The position numbers were made by a program, and so were the translations under genes. Of a stretch of 35,546 bases of DNA, positions 23,343 to 32,805 are shown in pieces. This stretch comes from an uncultured Geobacteraceae bacterium (lineage in GTDB: Bacteria; Desulfobacterota; Desulfuromonadia; Geobacterales; Pseudopelobacteraceae). How positions within the stretch are numbered: position 1 is the first letter of the stretch; the number at the start of each line of letters is the position of its first letter. The notes beneath the pieces are model-generated. The model ran no database searches and was not told the origin of the DNA. It saw only the letters and a list, made by a program, of their open reading frames with translations. The stretch is taken from NCBI GenBank assembly GCA_903930585.1, contig CAIYZD010000083.1:1-35546 (forward strand), in the 5' to 3' direction.

Positions 23343-25451
23343 GTGGCACTGCTAACACACCTGATACGCACTCCCGTGACGGTACTGCGGGCAATTAACC
23401 TCAACACGCTTCAGCTTGCCTGGAATTACCTGAAAGTGGGGAATTTCGAGGAACTGGCCAGGGGGGTCTGCTATTTTTTAGGCCGCACCTCTCCTGTCAC
23501 GAAGTTCCGCCCAATTATTCTACACGGCTCCATCGCATCTGACACCCCCATACTGTTTCCTATCCACACCATACCCCTTGTCTCGATAATTATTCCGGTC
23601 CACAATCAATGGAATTTCACCCATTCCTGTCTTGCCTCAATTGTCCGGCACAGCGGCAACATCCCCTATGAGGTGATCATTGCGGATGACGTTTCAAGCG
23701 ACCGGACAGCCTGTATTGATACACTCGATTTCAATATCAAGGTAGTAACAAACAAATCGAATCTCGGTTTCCTCCGCAATTGCAACAACGCTGCCACAAT
23801 CGCTCAGGGGAAATACCTCCTTTTTCTCAACAACGATACCAACGTCCAACCCGGCTGGCTTACCCCGCTTGTAACAGTCATGGAAGCCGATCCGACCGTA
23901 GGTATCACCGGGGCAAAATTAGTCTATCCGGACGGAATGCTCCAGGAAGCGGGCGGGATCATCTGGAATGACGCTTCGGGATGGAACTTCGGATGGCAGG
24001 ATGACCCGGAGAAGCCGGAATATAATTATGTGAAGGATGTCGATTACGTTTCCGGCGCAGCTCTGATGGTACGCCGTGAGTTATGGGAGAAGGCGTCTGG
24101 ATTTGATGCGCAGTTCGCACCGGCCTACTACGAGGACACCGACCTGGCTTTCCGCGCCAGAGCGCTCGGCTGGCGAGTGGTCTATCAGCCCCGGTCGGTA
24201 GTGGTTCACTTTGAAGGAGTTTCCCACGGCAAAGACATTACCAGGGGAATCAAAAACTATCAGGAGAGGAACCGGGCACTGTTCCTGGAACGCTGGAGCG
24301 ACGTGCTCAGGCGGGACCATTTCCCCAACGCTCATACTGTGTTCCGGGCACGTGACCGGAGCCGTTTCAAGAAGTCAATTCTCGTTATCGACCATTATGT
24401 TCCCATGCACGACCGGGACGCCGGCTCCTTTTTCATGTTCAGTCTGCTCCGCGCTCTGGTAACACTCGGCTATCGTATAACCTTCTGGCCGGAAAACCTC
24501 TACCGACACGAGCCATACTGCACCGAGCTTCAGCAATTGGGGGTTGAGGTTATGTATGGTCAACGCAGCTTTGATAAATTTCTCATAGAAAACGGCGCCA
24601 ATTTTGATGCCGCCTTCCTCACCCGCAACCACATTGCCATACATTTTATTGATGCAGTTCGCCGTCATATTCGAAAGGTGATCTATCATGACCCTGATCT
24701 GGAGTTCCTACGGGAAGAACGGAGGATAGCACTGGAGGGGGGAACACTGGAGAGCCTGGCAACAATAAAGGAACGGGAGCTGTACCTGTTCCGGAACTGT
24801 GATGTTATCGGCATTCACAGCCCGGTAGAAAGGGAGATCATCCGTACGGAGTTGCCGGGAGCACACGTTGAAGTAATCCCCCTGCCTGTTCACGACATCG
24901 TTGCCACGACAACACCTTATGCGCAAAGAGAGGGACTCCTCTTCATCGGCGGGACCCATCCCCCCAACTCGGATGCCCTTTCATGGTTCATTCGGGACGT
25001 TTTTCCCCTCGTGCGCCGGACGCTGCCAGCGGTCATACTGACGGTAGCCGGCGAGGTGACCAGGGACAAGATCAAAGGGCTTGATCTCACTAATATTGTT
25101 TTCAGCGGCTATATTCCGGATCTCCTCCCCTGTTATGAAAAAGCGCGGATATTCATCGCTCCGCTCCGCTACGGCGCAGGAATCAAAGGAAAAATCCTTG
25201 AAGCCATGAGCTACGGTCTGCCGATAGTAACGACCGCTGTCGGTGCCGAGGGAATCGGGCTTGGTGATGGTGAAGATGCGCTGATCGCTACCGACCGGGA
25301 TGCGTTTGCCCAAGCCGTGACAGACCTGTATGGCGACGAACAGCTGTGGGAGAAGCTTCGCCGCAACGCATATGCCATTGTTAATGCGAACTTTTCCCAA
25401 GAGATATTCAGACGAAGGGTGGGGAAAGTCATGGAGGAGCTGTTGACTTGA
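23343..25451 (+). CDS. Bifunctional GT2-GT4 glycosyltransferase
   Basis: About 702 residues from the GTG at 23343, which has AAGG 6 bases upstream; a TTG at 23292 is in frame but lies too near the terminator and lacks a ribosome site. A short N-terminal region is followed by a GT2 domain (about 78-320) with S-I-I-I-P-V-H-N-Q, I-A-D-D-V-S-S-D, F-L-N-N-D-T and Y-E-D-T-D-L-A-F-R. A GT4 domain (about 340-700) begins I-L-V-I-D-H-Y-V-P and contains H-D-P-D-L, F-I-G-G-T-H-P-P-N and A-P-L-R-Y-G-A-G-I-K-G-K-I-L-E-A-M-S-Y-G. This GT2-GT4 fusion is common in surface-glycan and protein-glycosylation loci. It overlaps the next gene by 4 bases (TTGA). The sugars are unknown. Confidence 0.9.
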   Translation: MALLTHLIRTPVTVLRAINLNTLQLAWNYLKVGNFEELARGVCYFLGRTSPVTKFRPIILHGSIASDTPILFPIHTIPLVSIIIPVHNQWNFTHSCLASIVRHSGNIPYEVIIADDVSSDRTACIDTLDFNIKVVTNKSNLGFLRNCNNAATIAQGKYLLFLNNDTNVQPGWLTPLVTVMEADPTVGITGAKLVYPDGMLQEAGGIIWNDASGWNFGWQDDPEKPEYNYVKDVDYVSGAALMVRRELWEKASGFDAQFAPAYYEDTDLAFRARALGWRVVYQPRSVVVHFEGVSHGKDITRGIKNYQERNRALFLERWSDVLRRDHFPNAHTVFRARDRSRFKKSILVIDHYVPMHDRDAGSFFMFSLLRALVTLGYRITFWPENLYRHEPYCTELQQLGVEVMYGQRSFDKFLIENGANFDAAFLTRNHIAIHFIDAVRRHIRKVIYHDPDLEFLREERRIALEGGTLESLATIKERELYLFRNCDVIGIHSPVEREIIRTELPGAHVEVIPLPVHDIVATTTPYAQREGLLFIGGTHPPNSDALSWFIRDVFPLVRRTLPAVILTVAGEVTRDKIKGLDLTNIVFSGYIPDLLPCYEKARIFIAPLRYGAGIKGKILEAMSYGLPIVTTAVGAEGIGLGDGEDALIATDRDAFAQAVTDLYGDEQLWEKLRRNAYAIVNANFSQEIFRRRVGKVMEELLT

Positions 25452-27130
25452 GTCATCGTGACTGCTCGAAAAAGCCGGAAGAGGCCGTCTCTCCAACAGC
25501 TTCCGATTCCCCGTTCCTGATCCTGCTCGTTACCGTGTCGGCACTGCTCACGTTTTTATATTTTGCTTCTCGAAACCTGCACTCACCCGGATTGTATTAT
25601 GATGAGTGCATCTTTGTTAATGCCGCGCTTGGTGGCATCAACGATGATTTCATTTATCTTCGGCTGTTCAATGTCCCGGTAATGATCATGCCGTATATAG
25701 GCGCATTGAAGTCATTCATGTATGCTCCCCTCTTTTCGCTCTTCGGCGTGACTCCCGAAAGCATCCGTCTGCCGGTCATCCTCCTCTCCGCAGGAACCGT
25801 CAGCATCTCTTTCCTGCTGGCCGGCCGACTGTTCGGCACACAACTCGCACTGCTCTTTCTCGTACTTATGGCGACCGATCCCGCCTTTATCTTTAACATC
25901 AGGCTCGATTCCGGACCGGTTGCCCTGATGCTTTTTTTCAAGATGGCTGCCCTCTACAGTTTTTTTGCCCTGCTGGATTCGAAGGCCACGCGCCATGCCT
26001 GGTTTCTCGTCGCGGCTCTGGCGCTCGGACTCTACGACAAACTCAATTTTATCTGGTTTGTCATCGCGCTGGGGGGAGCAGCACTCTGCTGCTTCGGATC
26101 GGAACTTAAAGGACTTTACCACTGCATGAAACGGCAACTGCTTCCCCCGTTGATTCTTTTCGTCATCGTGTTCTTCATGGCAGCAGCAACCAGTCTCAAC
26201 CTGCTGCTTGGTTTTCATGGAACCATGCCGGACCGGACCCTGTTGGAAAAGGGTCTCTTTGTCATCAATCTCTACAAAGGAACCATGAACGGCTCGGCTA
26301 TCTACAATTTTGTCAGTGGTGGCTCTCTGACCGCACCAAGCTGGGTAAACTATCTCCTGATTCCGCTCCCGATCGCTCTGCTTGCTTTTACCATGGCACG
26401 TAACCGTACGTCAGCCCTGCTTACCTGCCACCAGCGCCGGGTACCCTGGTTTTTTCTTCTTGCGGCTCTGCTTATCTTTATTCAGATTGTAGTAACAAGA
26501 GAGGTTGGCGGCGCACACCATCTTATGATGCTGTATCCGTTCCACCACCTGCTGGTCATTTCTATATTCTCATCGCTCCTCCCTTTGTGCGGAGGGGTAC
26601 GTCGTAAACTGCTCTTTTCCTGCGGAGCAGTTGCAATAGTGAGCATTACCTATTCCCAGCTGAAGACAGACGATGCGTACGCATCGGTTTTTGCCGGCAA
26701 ATCCACCTTTAGCACGAGATGGGATCCGCACATTTATGCCCTTGCCGATTACCTGAAGAACTCTCCGGCAGACGTCGTTGTTTCTACGGATTGGGGAATC
26801 CATGTGCAACTATTCTGCCTTGCAGACCGGCAAAGCCGGTTGAGCTACCTTGATGCCTGGCCTGCATTCAAAGAGCTGGCAAAGTACCCTGCCGACCGCC
26901 AACAATGGTTTTATGAAAACCTCTTCAAAAACAGGCGGGTCCTGGTTATCACTCACACGCAAAACGCCGAAGTCACGGCGGGTACACGGGCAAACTTCGC
27001 GGCCTTCGCCGGCAGCTACTGCAAACATGTCACGCTGGAAAACGTATTTCGTAACAACGTGGGCGAAGGACTCTATGAAGTATATCTAGTAGATGATATG
27101 ATTCCGGAAAGACAAGGGTCCGCTCCATGA
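25448..27130 (+). CDS. GT39-like (PMT/ArnT-type) membrane glycosyltransferase
   Basis: A 560-residue inner-membrane protein. After the first helix the outside loop has G-L-Y-Y-D-E-C (Asp52-Glu53), the acidic pair expected in GT-C enzymes that use polyprenyl-phosphate sugars. I-R-L-D-S-G-P near residue 155 is a second polar motif between helices, as in the PMT_2 family. Roughly ten helices follow, and a soluble C-terminal region of about 130 residues begins near 430. The start is a TTG at 25448 that shares bases with the TGA of the preceding gene; GGAGGAG is 8 bases upstream, so this rare start is well supported. The following DPM1-like GT2 overlaps it by ATGA, suggesting a donor-maker/donor-user pair. 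Acceptor and sugar are unknown. Confidence 0.82.
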   Translation: MSHRDCSKKPEEAVSPTASDSPFLILLVTVSALLTFLYFASRNLHSPGLYYDECIFVNAALGGINDDFIYLRLFNVPVMIMPYIGALKSFMYAPLFSLFGVTPESIRLPVILLSAGTVSISFLLAGRLFGTQLALLFLVLMATDPAFIFNIRLDSGPVALMLFFKMAALYSFFALLDSKATRHAWFLVAALALGLYDKLNFIWFVIALGGAALCCFGSELKGLYHCMKRQLLPPLILFVIVFFMAAATSLNLLLGFHGTMPDRTLLEKGLFVINLYKGTMNGSAIYNFVSGGSLTAPSWVNYLLIPLPIALLAFTMARNRTSALLTCHQRRVPWFFLLAALLIFIQIVVTREVGGAHHLMMLYPFHHLLVISIFSSLLPLCGGVRRKLLFSCGAVAIVSITYSQLKTDDAYASVFAGKSTFSTRWDPHIYALADYLKNSPADVVVSTDWGIHVQLFCLADRQSRLSYLDAWPAFKELAKYPADRQQWFYENLFKNRRVLVITHTQNAEVTAGTRANFAAFAGSYCKHVTLENVFRNNVGEGLYEVYLVDDMIPERQGSAP

Positions 27131-27816
27131 AATTATCCGTCATAATCCCCTGCTACAACGAACAATCCACCATACGGCACATCATCGATGCCGTCACCGC
27201 CTCCCCGGTAGCGGCTCTGGAAATTATCATTGTCGATGATTACTCCACCGACGGTACCCGTGAGATCCTTCGTTCGGAGCTCGCCGACCGCGTAAACGCG
27301 GTAATCTATCACGAACGCAACTGCGGCAAGGGTGCGGCGCTGCGGACCGGTATTGCTGCGGCTACGGGAGATTACGTTATCATCCAGGACGCCGACCTTG
27401 AGTATAATCCGCAAGAGTATCCGCTTCTTTTGGAGCCGCTGTTAAACGGGAAAGCCGACGTCGTTTTCGGTTCACGGTTCATGGGTGGAAAGCCGCACCG
27501 TGTCCTGTACTTTTGGCACAGCCTGGGAAACCGTTTTCTCACCACGCTTTCCAACATGTTTACCGACCTCAACCTGACCGACATGGAAACCTGTTACAAA
27601 ATGTTTCGGCGAGATATCATTCAATCGATCCCGATTGAGGAGAACCGCTTTGGCTTTGAGCCGGAAATTACCGCCAAGATTGCCAGGAAACGGTGCAAGA
27701 TCTATGAAGTTGGTATCTCCTATAGCGGACGAACCTATCAGGAAGGGAAAAAGATCGGCTGGAAAGACGGTTTCCGTGCAATCTATTGCATCCTCAAATA
27801 CAATCTGTTTCGTTAG
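27127..27816 (+). CDS. GT2 family, dolichol/polyprenyl-phosphate sugar synthase-like (DPM1 type)
   Basis: A 229-residue GT-A enzyme. V-I-I-P-C-Y-N-E-Q starts the fold, [10 protein letters not shown] at about 36-45 binds the nucleotide, [13 protein letters not shown] near 89-101 is the metal/catalytic motif of DPM1-type enzymes, and G-S-R-F-M-G-G near 118-124 is also characteristic. [10 protein letters not shown] near 174-183 and [12 protein letters not shown] near 203-214 are strongly conserved in this subgroup. There is no transmembrane C terminus. It would load a sugar on polyprenyl phosphate at the cytoplasmic face. The ATGA overlap with the GT39-like gene implies the lipid-linked sugar is made for that enzyme, which is inference from context. 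Confidence 0.92.
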   Translation: MKLSVIIPCYNEQSTIRHIIDAVTASPVAALEIIIVDDYSTDGTREILRSELADRVNAVIYHERNCGKGAALRTGIAAATGDYVIIQDADLEYNPQEYPLLLEPLLNGKADVVFGSRFMGGKPHRVLYFWHSLGNRFLTTLSNMFTDLNLTDMETCYKMFRRDIIQSIPIEENRFGFEPEITAKIARKRCKIYEVGISYSGRTYQEGKKIGWKDGFRAIYCILKYNLFR

Positions 27817-27902
27817 AAAAATGGAGTTTTGGAGACGAGGATAAACGTGCGCCCACAGAATGTACACCCATATGCGGCCTTTCTCGGAGGGCTGGTATTT
27901 GT

Positions 27903-29074
27903 ATGAAAATCCTCTTCGTCTCTCTGTTTCTCCCGATGGAGAAGTCCTATCACGCCGGGGGGAGATACGTGTTCGAACTGCTGCGCCAGCTGTCGCAACA
28001 CCACGAAATTCACCTTGCCACCCGGCTTCAGGAGGACGAATTTCCCTCTCTGGATGTACTGGGCCCCTTCTGCCGAAAAATCCACCCGTATACCTACCCG
28101 GAAAAAAAACAGCGCGGACTTTTTGATCAGCTCGCGCTCGTGAGAAACTATCTTGGTTTCAGCCATTTTGCCGACCGGTTGATCCGCTCGGAAAAGTACG
28201 ATCTGGTACAAGTGGAATGGGTGGAAACCGCTCTTCTGATCCGTAAGGGACGGACACCACTGGTGCTGGATGCCCATGATGTCATTACCAAACCTGCCGA
28301 ACGGCTCGCCCTGCAGAAAACCGGCCTTGCCGGATTCGCAGCACGTATGAGTTTCAAGATGATACGTTCCGTGGAACGTCATATCATGGGCCGTTTCGCC
28401 ACGGTAATCACCATGTCCGATTTTGACCGGAACTACCTTCTCCGCATGATACGGAGCAGAAGGTCAGAACGGTTTCAATTCCGGCCGGGCTTGACATAAC
28501 CGGCAGACATTTTGAGCGGGAGGCTCATTCGATCCTGTTTTTTGCTTCATACCGCTACCGGCCGGCAAATGTTGCAGCCGCGCTCTGGTTTTACCGCCAG
28601 GTTTTCCCCCTGGTGCGGAAAAAAATACCCGACGTCCGCTTCATCATTGCCGGATACGGCCCCCCCGACAGCTTGACGGAGCTTGCCGCAGCAGATCCCG
28701 CAGTCCGGGTGACCGGATTTGTCGATGATCCGGAAGAGTATTATAAGCGTGCCGCCCTGTTCGTAGCGCCAATCCTGACCGGCGGTGGAATTATCGTCAA
28801 GGTGCTCGATGCCTTGGCAGCAGGTACTCCGGTTGTAACAACCAGTTACGGGAATGAGGGTATTGGTGCGATTCCGGGGAGAGACCTGATTGTTGCGGAT
28901 GATCCCGGCACGTTTGCCGAAGCCGTGGTCAGCATTATGAAGGACACCGAATTAGCCGGACGATTATCCATCAACAGCCGGGATTTTGTTGCCCGGCACT
29001 TCAGTCTTTCATCGGCAGTAGAGCGGCTTGAAACCATTTACCGGGATGCCGTGCCGGGTCAGCGTGATAAATAA
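27903..29074 (+). pseudogene. GT4 glycosyltransferase broken by a one-base frameshift
   Basis: The first part (27903-28499) reads as the N-terminal half of a GT4: M-K-I-L-F-V-S-L-F, G-G-R-Y-V-F-E-L, D-A-H-D-V and I-T-M-S-D-F-D. The second part lies in the next frame and continues with K-V-R-T-V-S-I-P-A-G-L-D, F-F-A-S-Y-R-Y-R-P-A-N, G-F-V-D-D-P-E-E-Y and A-P-I-L-T-G-G-G-I-I-V-K-V-L-D-A-L-A-A-G-T-P. The switch falls at 28452-28453: reading ATA CGG instead of ATA NCG GAG CAG shows a single missing base. With that base restored the protein would be 390 residues, the normal GT4 length. GGAGG lies 12 bases before the ATG, rather far. No slippery sequence is seen, so a mutation or a sequencing error is more likely than recoding. 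Confidence 0.85.
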
Positions 29075-29088
29075 ACGGAGTAAAACCC

Positions 29089-30888
29089 ATGAATGAGAGC
29101 CCACACGAATCCGGGCATGCGCCGGCATATCGCATCACCACCGTACTCCTTTCGGTCCTCCTGGCAATGGTCTCTCTACTCTATATCGTCTGCCTGTTCA
29201 AACACATCAGCTATCCGCTTATGTGGGCCGATGAGAGCATGACCGCCGTTGGAGCGCAGCGCGTATTGGAGTATGGTTACCCCAAGGTCCACGATGGCAG
29301 AAACGTCTTCTACGATCTCCGGCATACCGACATGACCCTCGGAATCGACGCGTCAACCGATGCATATATCGGCGGGGCAGGCTGGTCTCCCTACTATTTC
29401 ACGGCCCCGTTTGTCGTTCTATCCCGGCTTGCTTCGGATCTCTACCTCAAGACTGCCATACTCAGGGTTCCGTTTGCCCTAATGGGAGTTGCCGGTCTGT
29501 TGCTGCTGCTCCGGACCGGACTCCGAACATTCGAAAAGCGATTGAGCAGCCTCGCCCTGGCCTTGCTGTTCGTCGTGCTGGAGCTTCCAAGCGTGACCCT
29601 CATGCTGCATCTGCGGGAAGTCCGGTACTATTCGCTCCAGCTGCTCTGCACCGCAGTGGCCCTCACGGTCTTTGCAGCATATCATCTGCACGCCTCGATC
29701 AGGTACCGCAGCTACGCCGTAGCAGTTATCGCTCTTATTCCGCTCCTGTTTCTCACCTTTTATCCCGCCGCTGCAGCCTTCTGTATGGCTGTCTGTCTCT
29801 ATGCAGGGGGAGACTGGGTGGTTGCTGCACTCAACAAACGGTTTGAAGGCATTCCGCTCAACCGGCACTGGGCCTCATTCCCATTCAAGACGGTCTTGCC
29901 CGTTTTCGCCTCACTGGCACTGCTGATTCCCATGGCATGGTTCTTCAAGACACTCTCCATTTCACAACAACTGGATGAGTTTTACGGATACACCATCTCC
30001 ACCTTCCTCGAACATCTCGCGGTATTGTTGGGATATTTCATGCGGTACGACATCCTGCTCTTTGCGATTGCCGCAAAGAGCATCCTGATCACGCTCCGGG
30101 AAAGGGTGAAAAACGATGTTGCGCTGCTCCCCCCCTTCAGGCTGTCTCTGTTTCTCTCCCTCTACGCCATTTTGCATGCATTGCTTGTCTGTAAAATTCC
30201 GAACGAGTTCTTTATCCGTTATTTCATCACCTTGCAGCCGATACTGGTGTTAACCTTTGCCATCGATCTGCTGATTATTGCCCGGCTTTCGTTTGGGATG
30301 CGGACACGACAGAGAATTGCGTCTCTCGCAGTAGTTGCGACGCTCACCGCCGGGAGTGCCGGATGGGCGTTTTTCCAGAACCGGCAGTTTATCAGCGGGC
30401 GTCTGTACGAGATCAGCCACCAGTACCGGGGGGTACTCGACTTCGTCATACCCTACATCCAGAAGCGGTTCAAACGTCCCGACCAGCTGGTAATCGCAAC
30501 AAACTACGAAGAGACGTCATACATCTTCTATCTGAACTGCAAAGTTATTATCGGATTCGTCAATCCCGACCTGGAACCGGACCGGCTGGAACAGCCGGAC
30601 TGCATCATGTACCGGACCTTCTGGAAAAACAGTGATATTGCTCCCCTGTTTGACCGTCTCCGCAAACAGGCAAATTATGAAAAGGTGCAATTTCCGGTGC
30701 GAGACTACGGCTTCAACAACATCCCGGAGACGGAACACTGGACCCCAAGAACCGGTTGGAGTGGGAATCTGCACCTCTTCCGCACCACCTATGCCACCGA
30801 CCCGAAAGAACAGTCGACTCTTTACATTCGTAGCGGCAGCGCCACTACCGGATCATCTGTACCGGCGAACAGGCGAGAAACGCCATAA
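29089..30888 (+). CDS. Large GT-C-like membrane protein
   Basis: A 599-residue inner-membrane protein. One helix (about 19-38) is followed by an outside loop with M-W-A-D-E-S (Asp48-Glu49), the acidic pair of GT-C enzymes, and then a long polar segment with a further acidic and tyrosine-rich part (F-Y-D-L-R-H-T-D). L-R-E-V-R-Y-Y-S near residue 175 is another polar motif between helices, resembling the P-M-T family's R/Y-containing loop. About ten helices are followed by a soluble domain from about 430 to 599, probably periplasmic. CGGAG lies 8 bases before the ATG, and the start is 14 bases after the broken GT4 gene. It ends 26 bases before a convergent gene, without an evident terminator. 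Family and sugar are not recognised beyond GT-C resemblance. Confidence 0.72.
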   Translation: MNESPHESGHAPAYRITTVLLSVLLAMVSLLYIVCLFKHISYPLMWADESMTAVGAQRVLEYGYPKVHDGRNVFYDLRHTDMTLGIDASTDAYIGGAGWSPYYFTAPFVVLSRLASDLYLKTAILRVPFALMGVAGLLLLLRTGLRTFEKRLSSLALALLFVVLELPSVTLMLHLREVRYYSLQLLCTAVALTVFAAYHLHASIRYRSYAVAVIALIPLLFLTFYPAAAAFCMAVCLYAGGDWVVAALNKRFEGIPLNRHWASFPFKTVLPVFASLALLIPMAWFFKTLSISQQLDEFYGYTISTFLEHLAVLLGYFMRYDILLFAIAAKSILITLRERVKNDVALLPPFRLSLFLSLYAILHALLVCKIPNEFFIRYFITLQPILVLTFAIDLLIIARLSFGMRTRQRIASLAVVATLTAGSAGWAFFQNRQFISGRLYEISHQYRGVLDFVIPYIQKRFKRPDQLVIATNYEETSYIFYLNCKVIIGFVNPDLEPDRLEQPDCIMYRTFWKNSDIAPLFDRLRKQANYEKVQFPVRDYGFNNIPETEHWTPRTGWSGNLHLFRTTYATDPKEQSTLYIRSGSATTGSSVPANRRETP

Positions 30889-30914
30889 CGCGGAAGTTGC
30901 GGCAGGAATTGACG

Positions 30915-32798
30915 CTACAGATCGCCACCGCCTGTCTGACGTGGAGATGTTACATGTCCTTTTTTCTTCGCTCCCGATTCAGCGTCCCTGAACCTGGCCA
31001 TTTCAACTTCAGATTCTGCCAGCTGTCCCCGCATCTTGTACAGTTCCGACAAATTGTAATGTGCGGATGCATTGAGCGGGTCAAGCACCAGCGCCTTGCT
31101 CAAATACCGTATTGCTTCGGCACTGTTCCCCTGTCCCGCCCGAATACTCCCCATATCAACAAGGGCCGGGATAAAGGCGGGGTTTATCCGTAAAGCCTGC
31201 CATAAATAGATCTCCGCAATTACAAATTGCCGCTGTGACATAAGGGTTTCACCCGCCCGGCAGAGTGCAAACGTCCTGTCTCGCACTATTTGTTCGATAT
31301 CAAGCCCCATTTTAATTATTTTTTCCCTATATGCCTCCGCCTGCTCAGTATTCCCTTTCTGTTCGCATATCATCAAAAGAAGAAGATACGGCTCAGGGTT
31401 CAAAGGATTCTCGTCCCGTACCCGAAGTAACGTTTTTTCAGCCTGTTCAAGTCTGTTTTCCTTCCAGAAAAGAGAGGCATCAGCGATCAGATATTTTACC
31501 GGAATATCCGGTTTGGAATCGGCAGCTTCAAGAATTTCCAATGCAAGAGGAATATTACCCGTTTTGTAGTATGACAGCCCGAGATTTTTAAAACCGACAA
31601 ACGAACCGGGAGAATCTTTCGTCATACGGGTAAAAAACGCGATATCATCTTTCCAGATGCTGTTTCGACTAAAATCGATAGCAGAATACAAAACACCGAT
31701 GGCCACGACTCCGGCAATCATACTCCTTCCGTTTAATCTATCGACAATTGATGCCAGACAGAGAGCAAAACCCATTAATGAAAAATAGGCATACCGGTCA
31801 GCCATCACGGTAGTTGTATGAAGCGGGATAATATTGATAACCGGAAGGAGAAACAGAAGAAACCAGCCGACTGAGAACAGGAGTTCATCACGCTTTCTGA
31901 ATATACCAACGATACCCAGCGTAACCACCGCAACAACGGAACAGAGTACCGTGGAAACCATGCCGGATTGAACGCTGTATAACACTTTCAGCTGCAGCGG
32001 AGCTATCATATTCAACGCATACCGCACCACCAGATACGGTGCCTTCAACGCATCGTCGAGGCTGATCTCTGCAAGAAAATTTGCTTTTTGCACCGCAATC
32101 GATCGAAGGACCAGATATATGGCAACCGAAATCAGGTAGGGAATATAACTGCCAAAACGAATCTTTTCCCGGCGAATCCGACAATCATACAAAAGAAACA
32201 TTACCGGCAGTAACAAGGCAAATTCCTTTGAAAAGATTGCGAACGTAAAGCCGGCAACTGCCGGAACATGCTTTTTCTTGATGTAGCAGAGCAGCGACAG
32301 CAGGCCAAAGCAGGCGGAAAGCAGGGTATTCCTGCCACCGGAGAGAAAATTGACGGTTTCTCCGGTCAGCGGGTGCAGCGCAAACACCACGGCAGCGGTA
32401 AATGCCAGCCGTTCCTTGTTGAACAGCGCCGCAACAACACGGTAGAAGAGCAGAACTGCCATGATGTGGAGTATCAGATTAGTGAGGTGGAAACCGGCCG
32501 GATTAACTCCCCAGACAGAACGGTCCAGTGCAAAAGAAATATACGTTACCGGGCGATAGTACCCGGTCGTCTCCTCGATCGTGTCTTCGGAAAGAAAGAA
32601 TCGGGGGATGTTCCCAATCTTTTCTATGAGCGGGTTATTGACGATAATAAACGTATCGTCCCAGACAAAACCATTTTTAAGTGTGGTGCCGTACACCGCC
32701 ACTACAATCAGCACAATAAATCCAAGCCGGAATATGAGGCGTTTTTGTGAGTCGATCATGAACGGATTTACCCCGTACAACAGTAGACATCTTTTCAA
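30915..32798 (-). CDS. GT-C-like membrane protein with C-terminal TPR repeats (3 of 3)
   Basis: A third relative of the two TPR proteins at 6826 and 8532. The first outside loop reads F-V-W-D-D-T-F-I-I-V, the second motif H-P-L-T-G-E-T-V-N-F-L and the third M-A-D-R-Y-A-Y. The membrane part covers about residues 20-390, and roughly six TPR-like units fill about 399-600, the longest TPR tail of the three. The C-terminal 25 residues are basic and Ser/Gly-rich. The 627-residue frame begins at a TTG (32798), 7 bases after the upstream stop; an ATG at 32759 would give 614 residues starting M-I-D-S-Q-K-R, just before the first helix. Neither has a strong ribosome site. It is the last gene of a minus-strand operon. 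Confidence 0.82.
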   Translation of the reverse strand: MKRCLLLYGVNPFMIDSQKRLIFRLGFIVLIVVAVYGTTLKNGFVWDDTFIIVNNPLIEKIGNIPRFFLSEDTIEETTGYYRPVTYISFALDRSVWGVNPAGFHLTNLILHIMAVLLFYRVVAALFNKERLAFTAAVVFALHPLTGETVNFLSGGRNTLLSACFGLLSLLCYIKKKHVPAVAGFTFAIFSKEFALLLPVMFLLYDCRIRREKIRFGSYIPYLISVAIYLVLRSIAVQKANFLAEISLDDALKAPYLVVRYALNMIAPLQLKVLYSVQSGMVSTVLCSVVAVVTLGIVGIFRKRDELLFSVGWFLLFLLPVINIIPLHTTTVMADRYAYFSLMGFALCLASIVDRLNGRSMIAGVVAIGVLYSAIDFSRNSIWKDDIAFFTRMTKDSPGSFVGFKNLGLSYYKTGNIPLALEILEAADSKPDIPVKYLIADASLFWKENRLEQAEKTLLRVRDENPLNPEPYLLLLMICEQKGNTEQAEAYREKIIKMGLDIEQIVRDRTFALCRAGETLMSQRQFVIAEIYLWQALRINPAFIPALVDMGSIRAGQGNSAEAIRYLSKALVLDPLNASAHYNLSELYKMRGQLAESEVEMARFRDAESGAKKKGHVTSPRQTGGGDL

Positions 32799-32805
32799 GA
32801 TGAGA

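Noticed and set aside
24981-25496. A 171-codon minus-strand open frame across the GT2-GT4 / GT39-like junction
   Set aside because: The plus-strand proteins are clearly coding with family motifs over the same bases; no ribosome site or motif supports the reverse frame.
28440-28500. Programmed ribosomal frameshifting in the GT4 gene
   Set aside because: No slippery heptamer or stimulating hairpin is visible around 28452; a lost base or sequence error is simpler.
28613-29074. A separate small GT4-like gene starting at a GTG
   Set aside because: Family-like sequence continues upstream in the same frame as far as 28454, so it is the second half of the frameshifted GT4.
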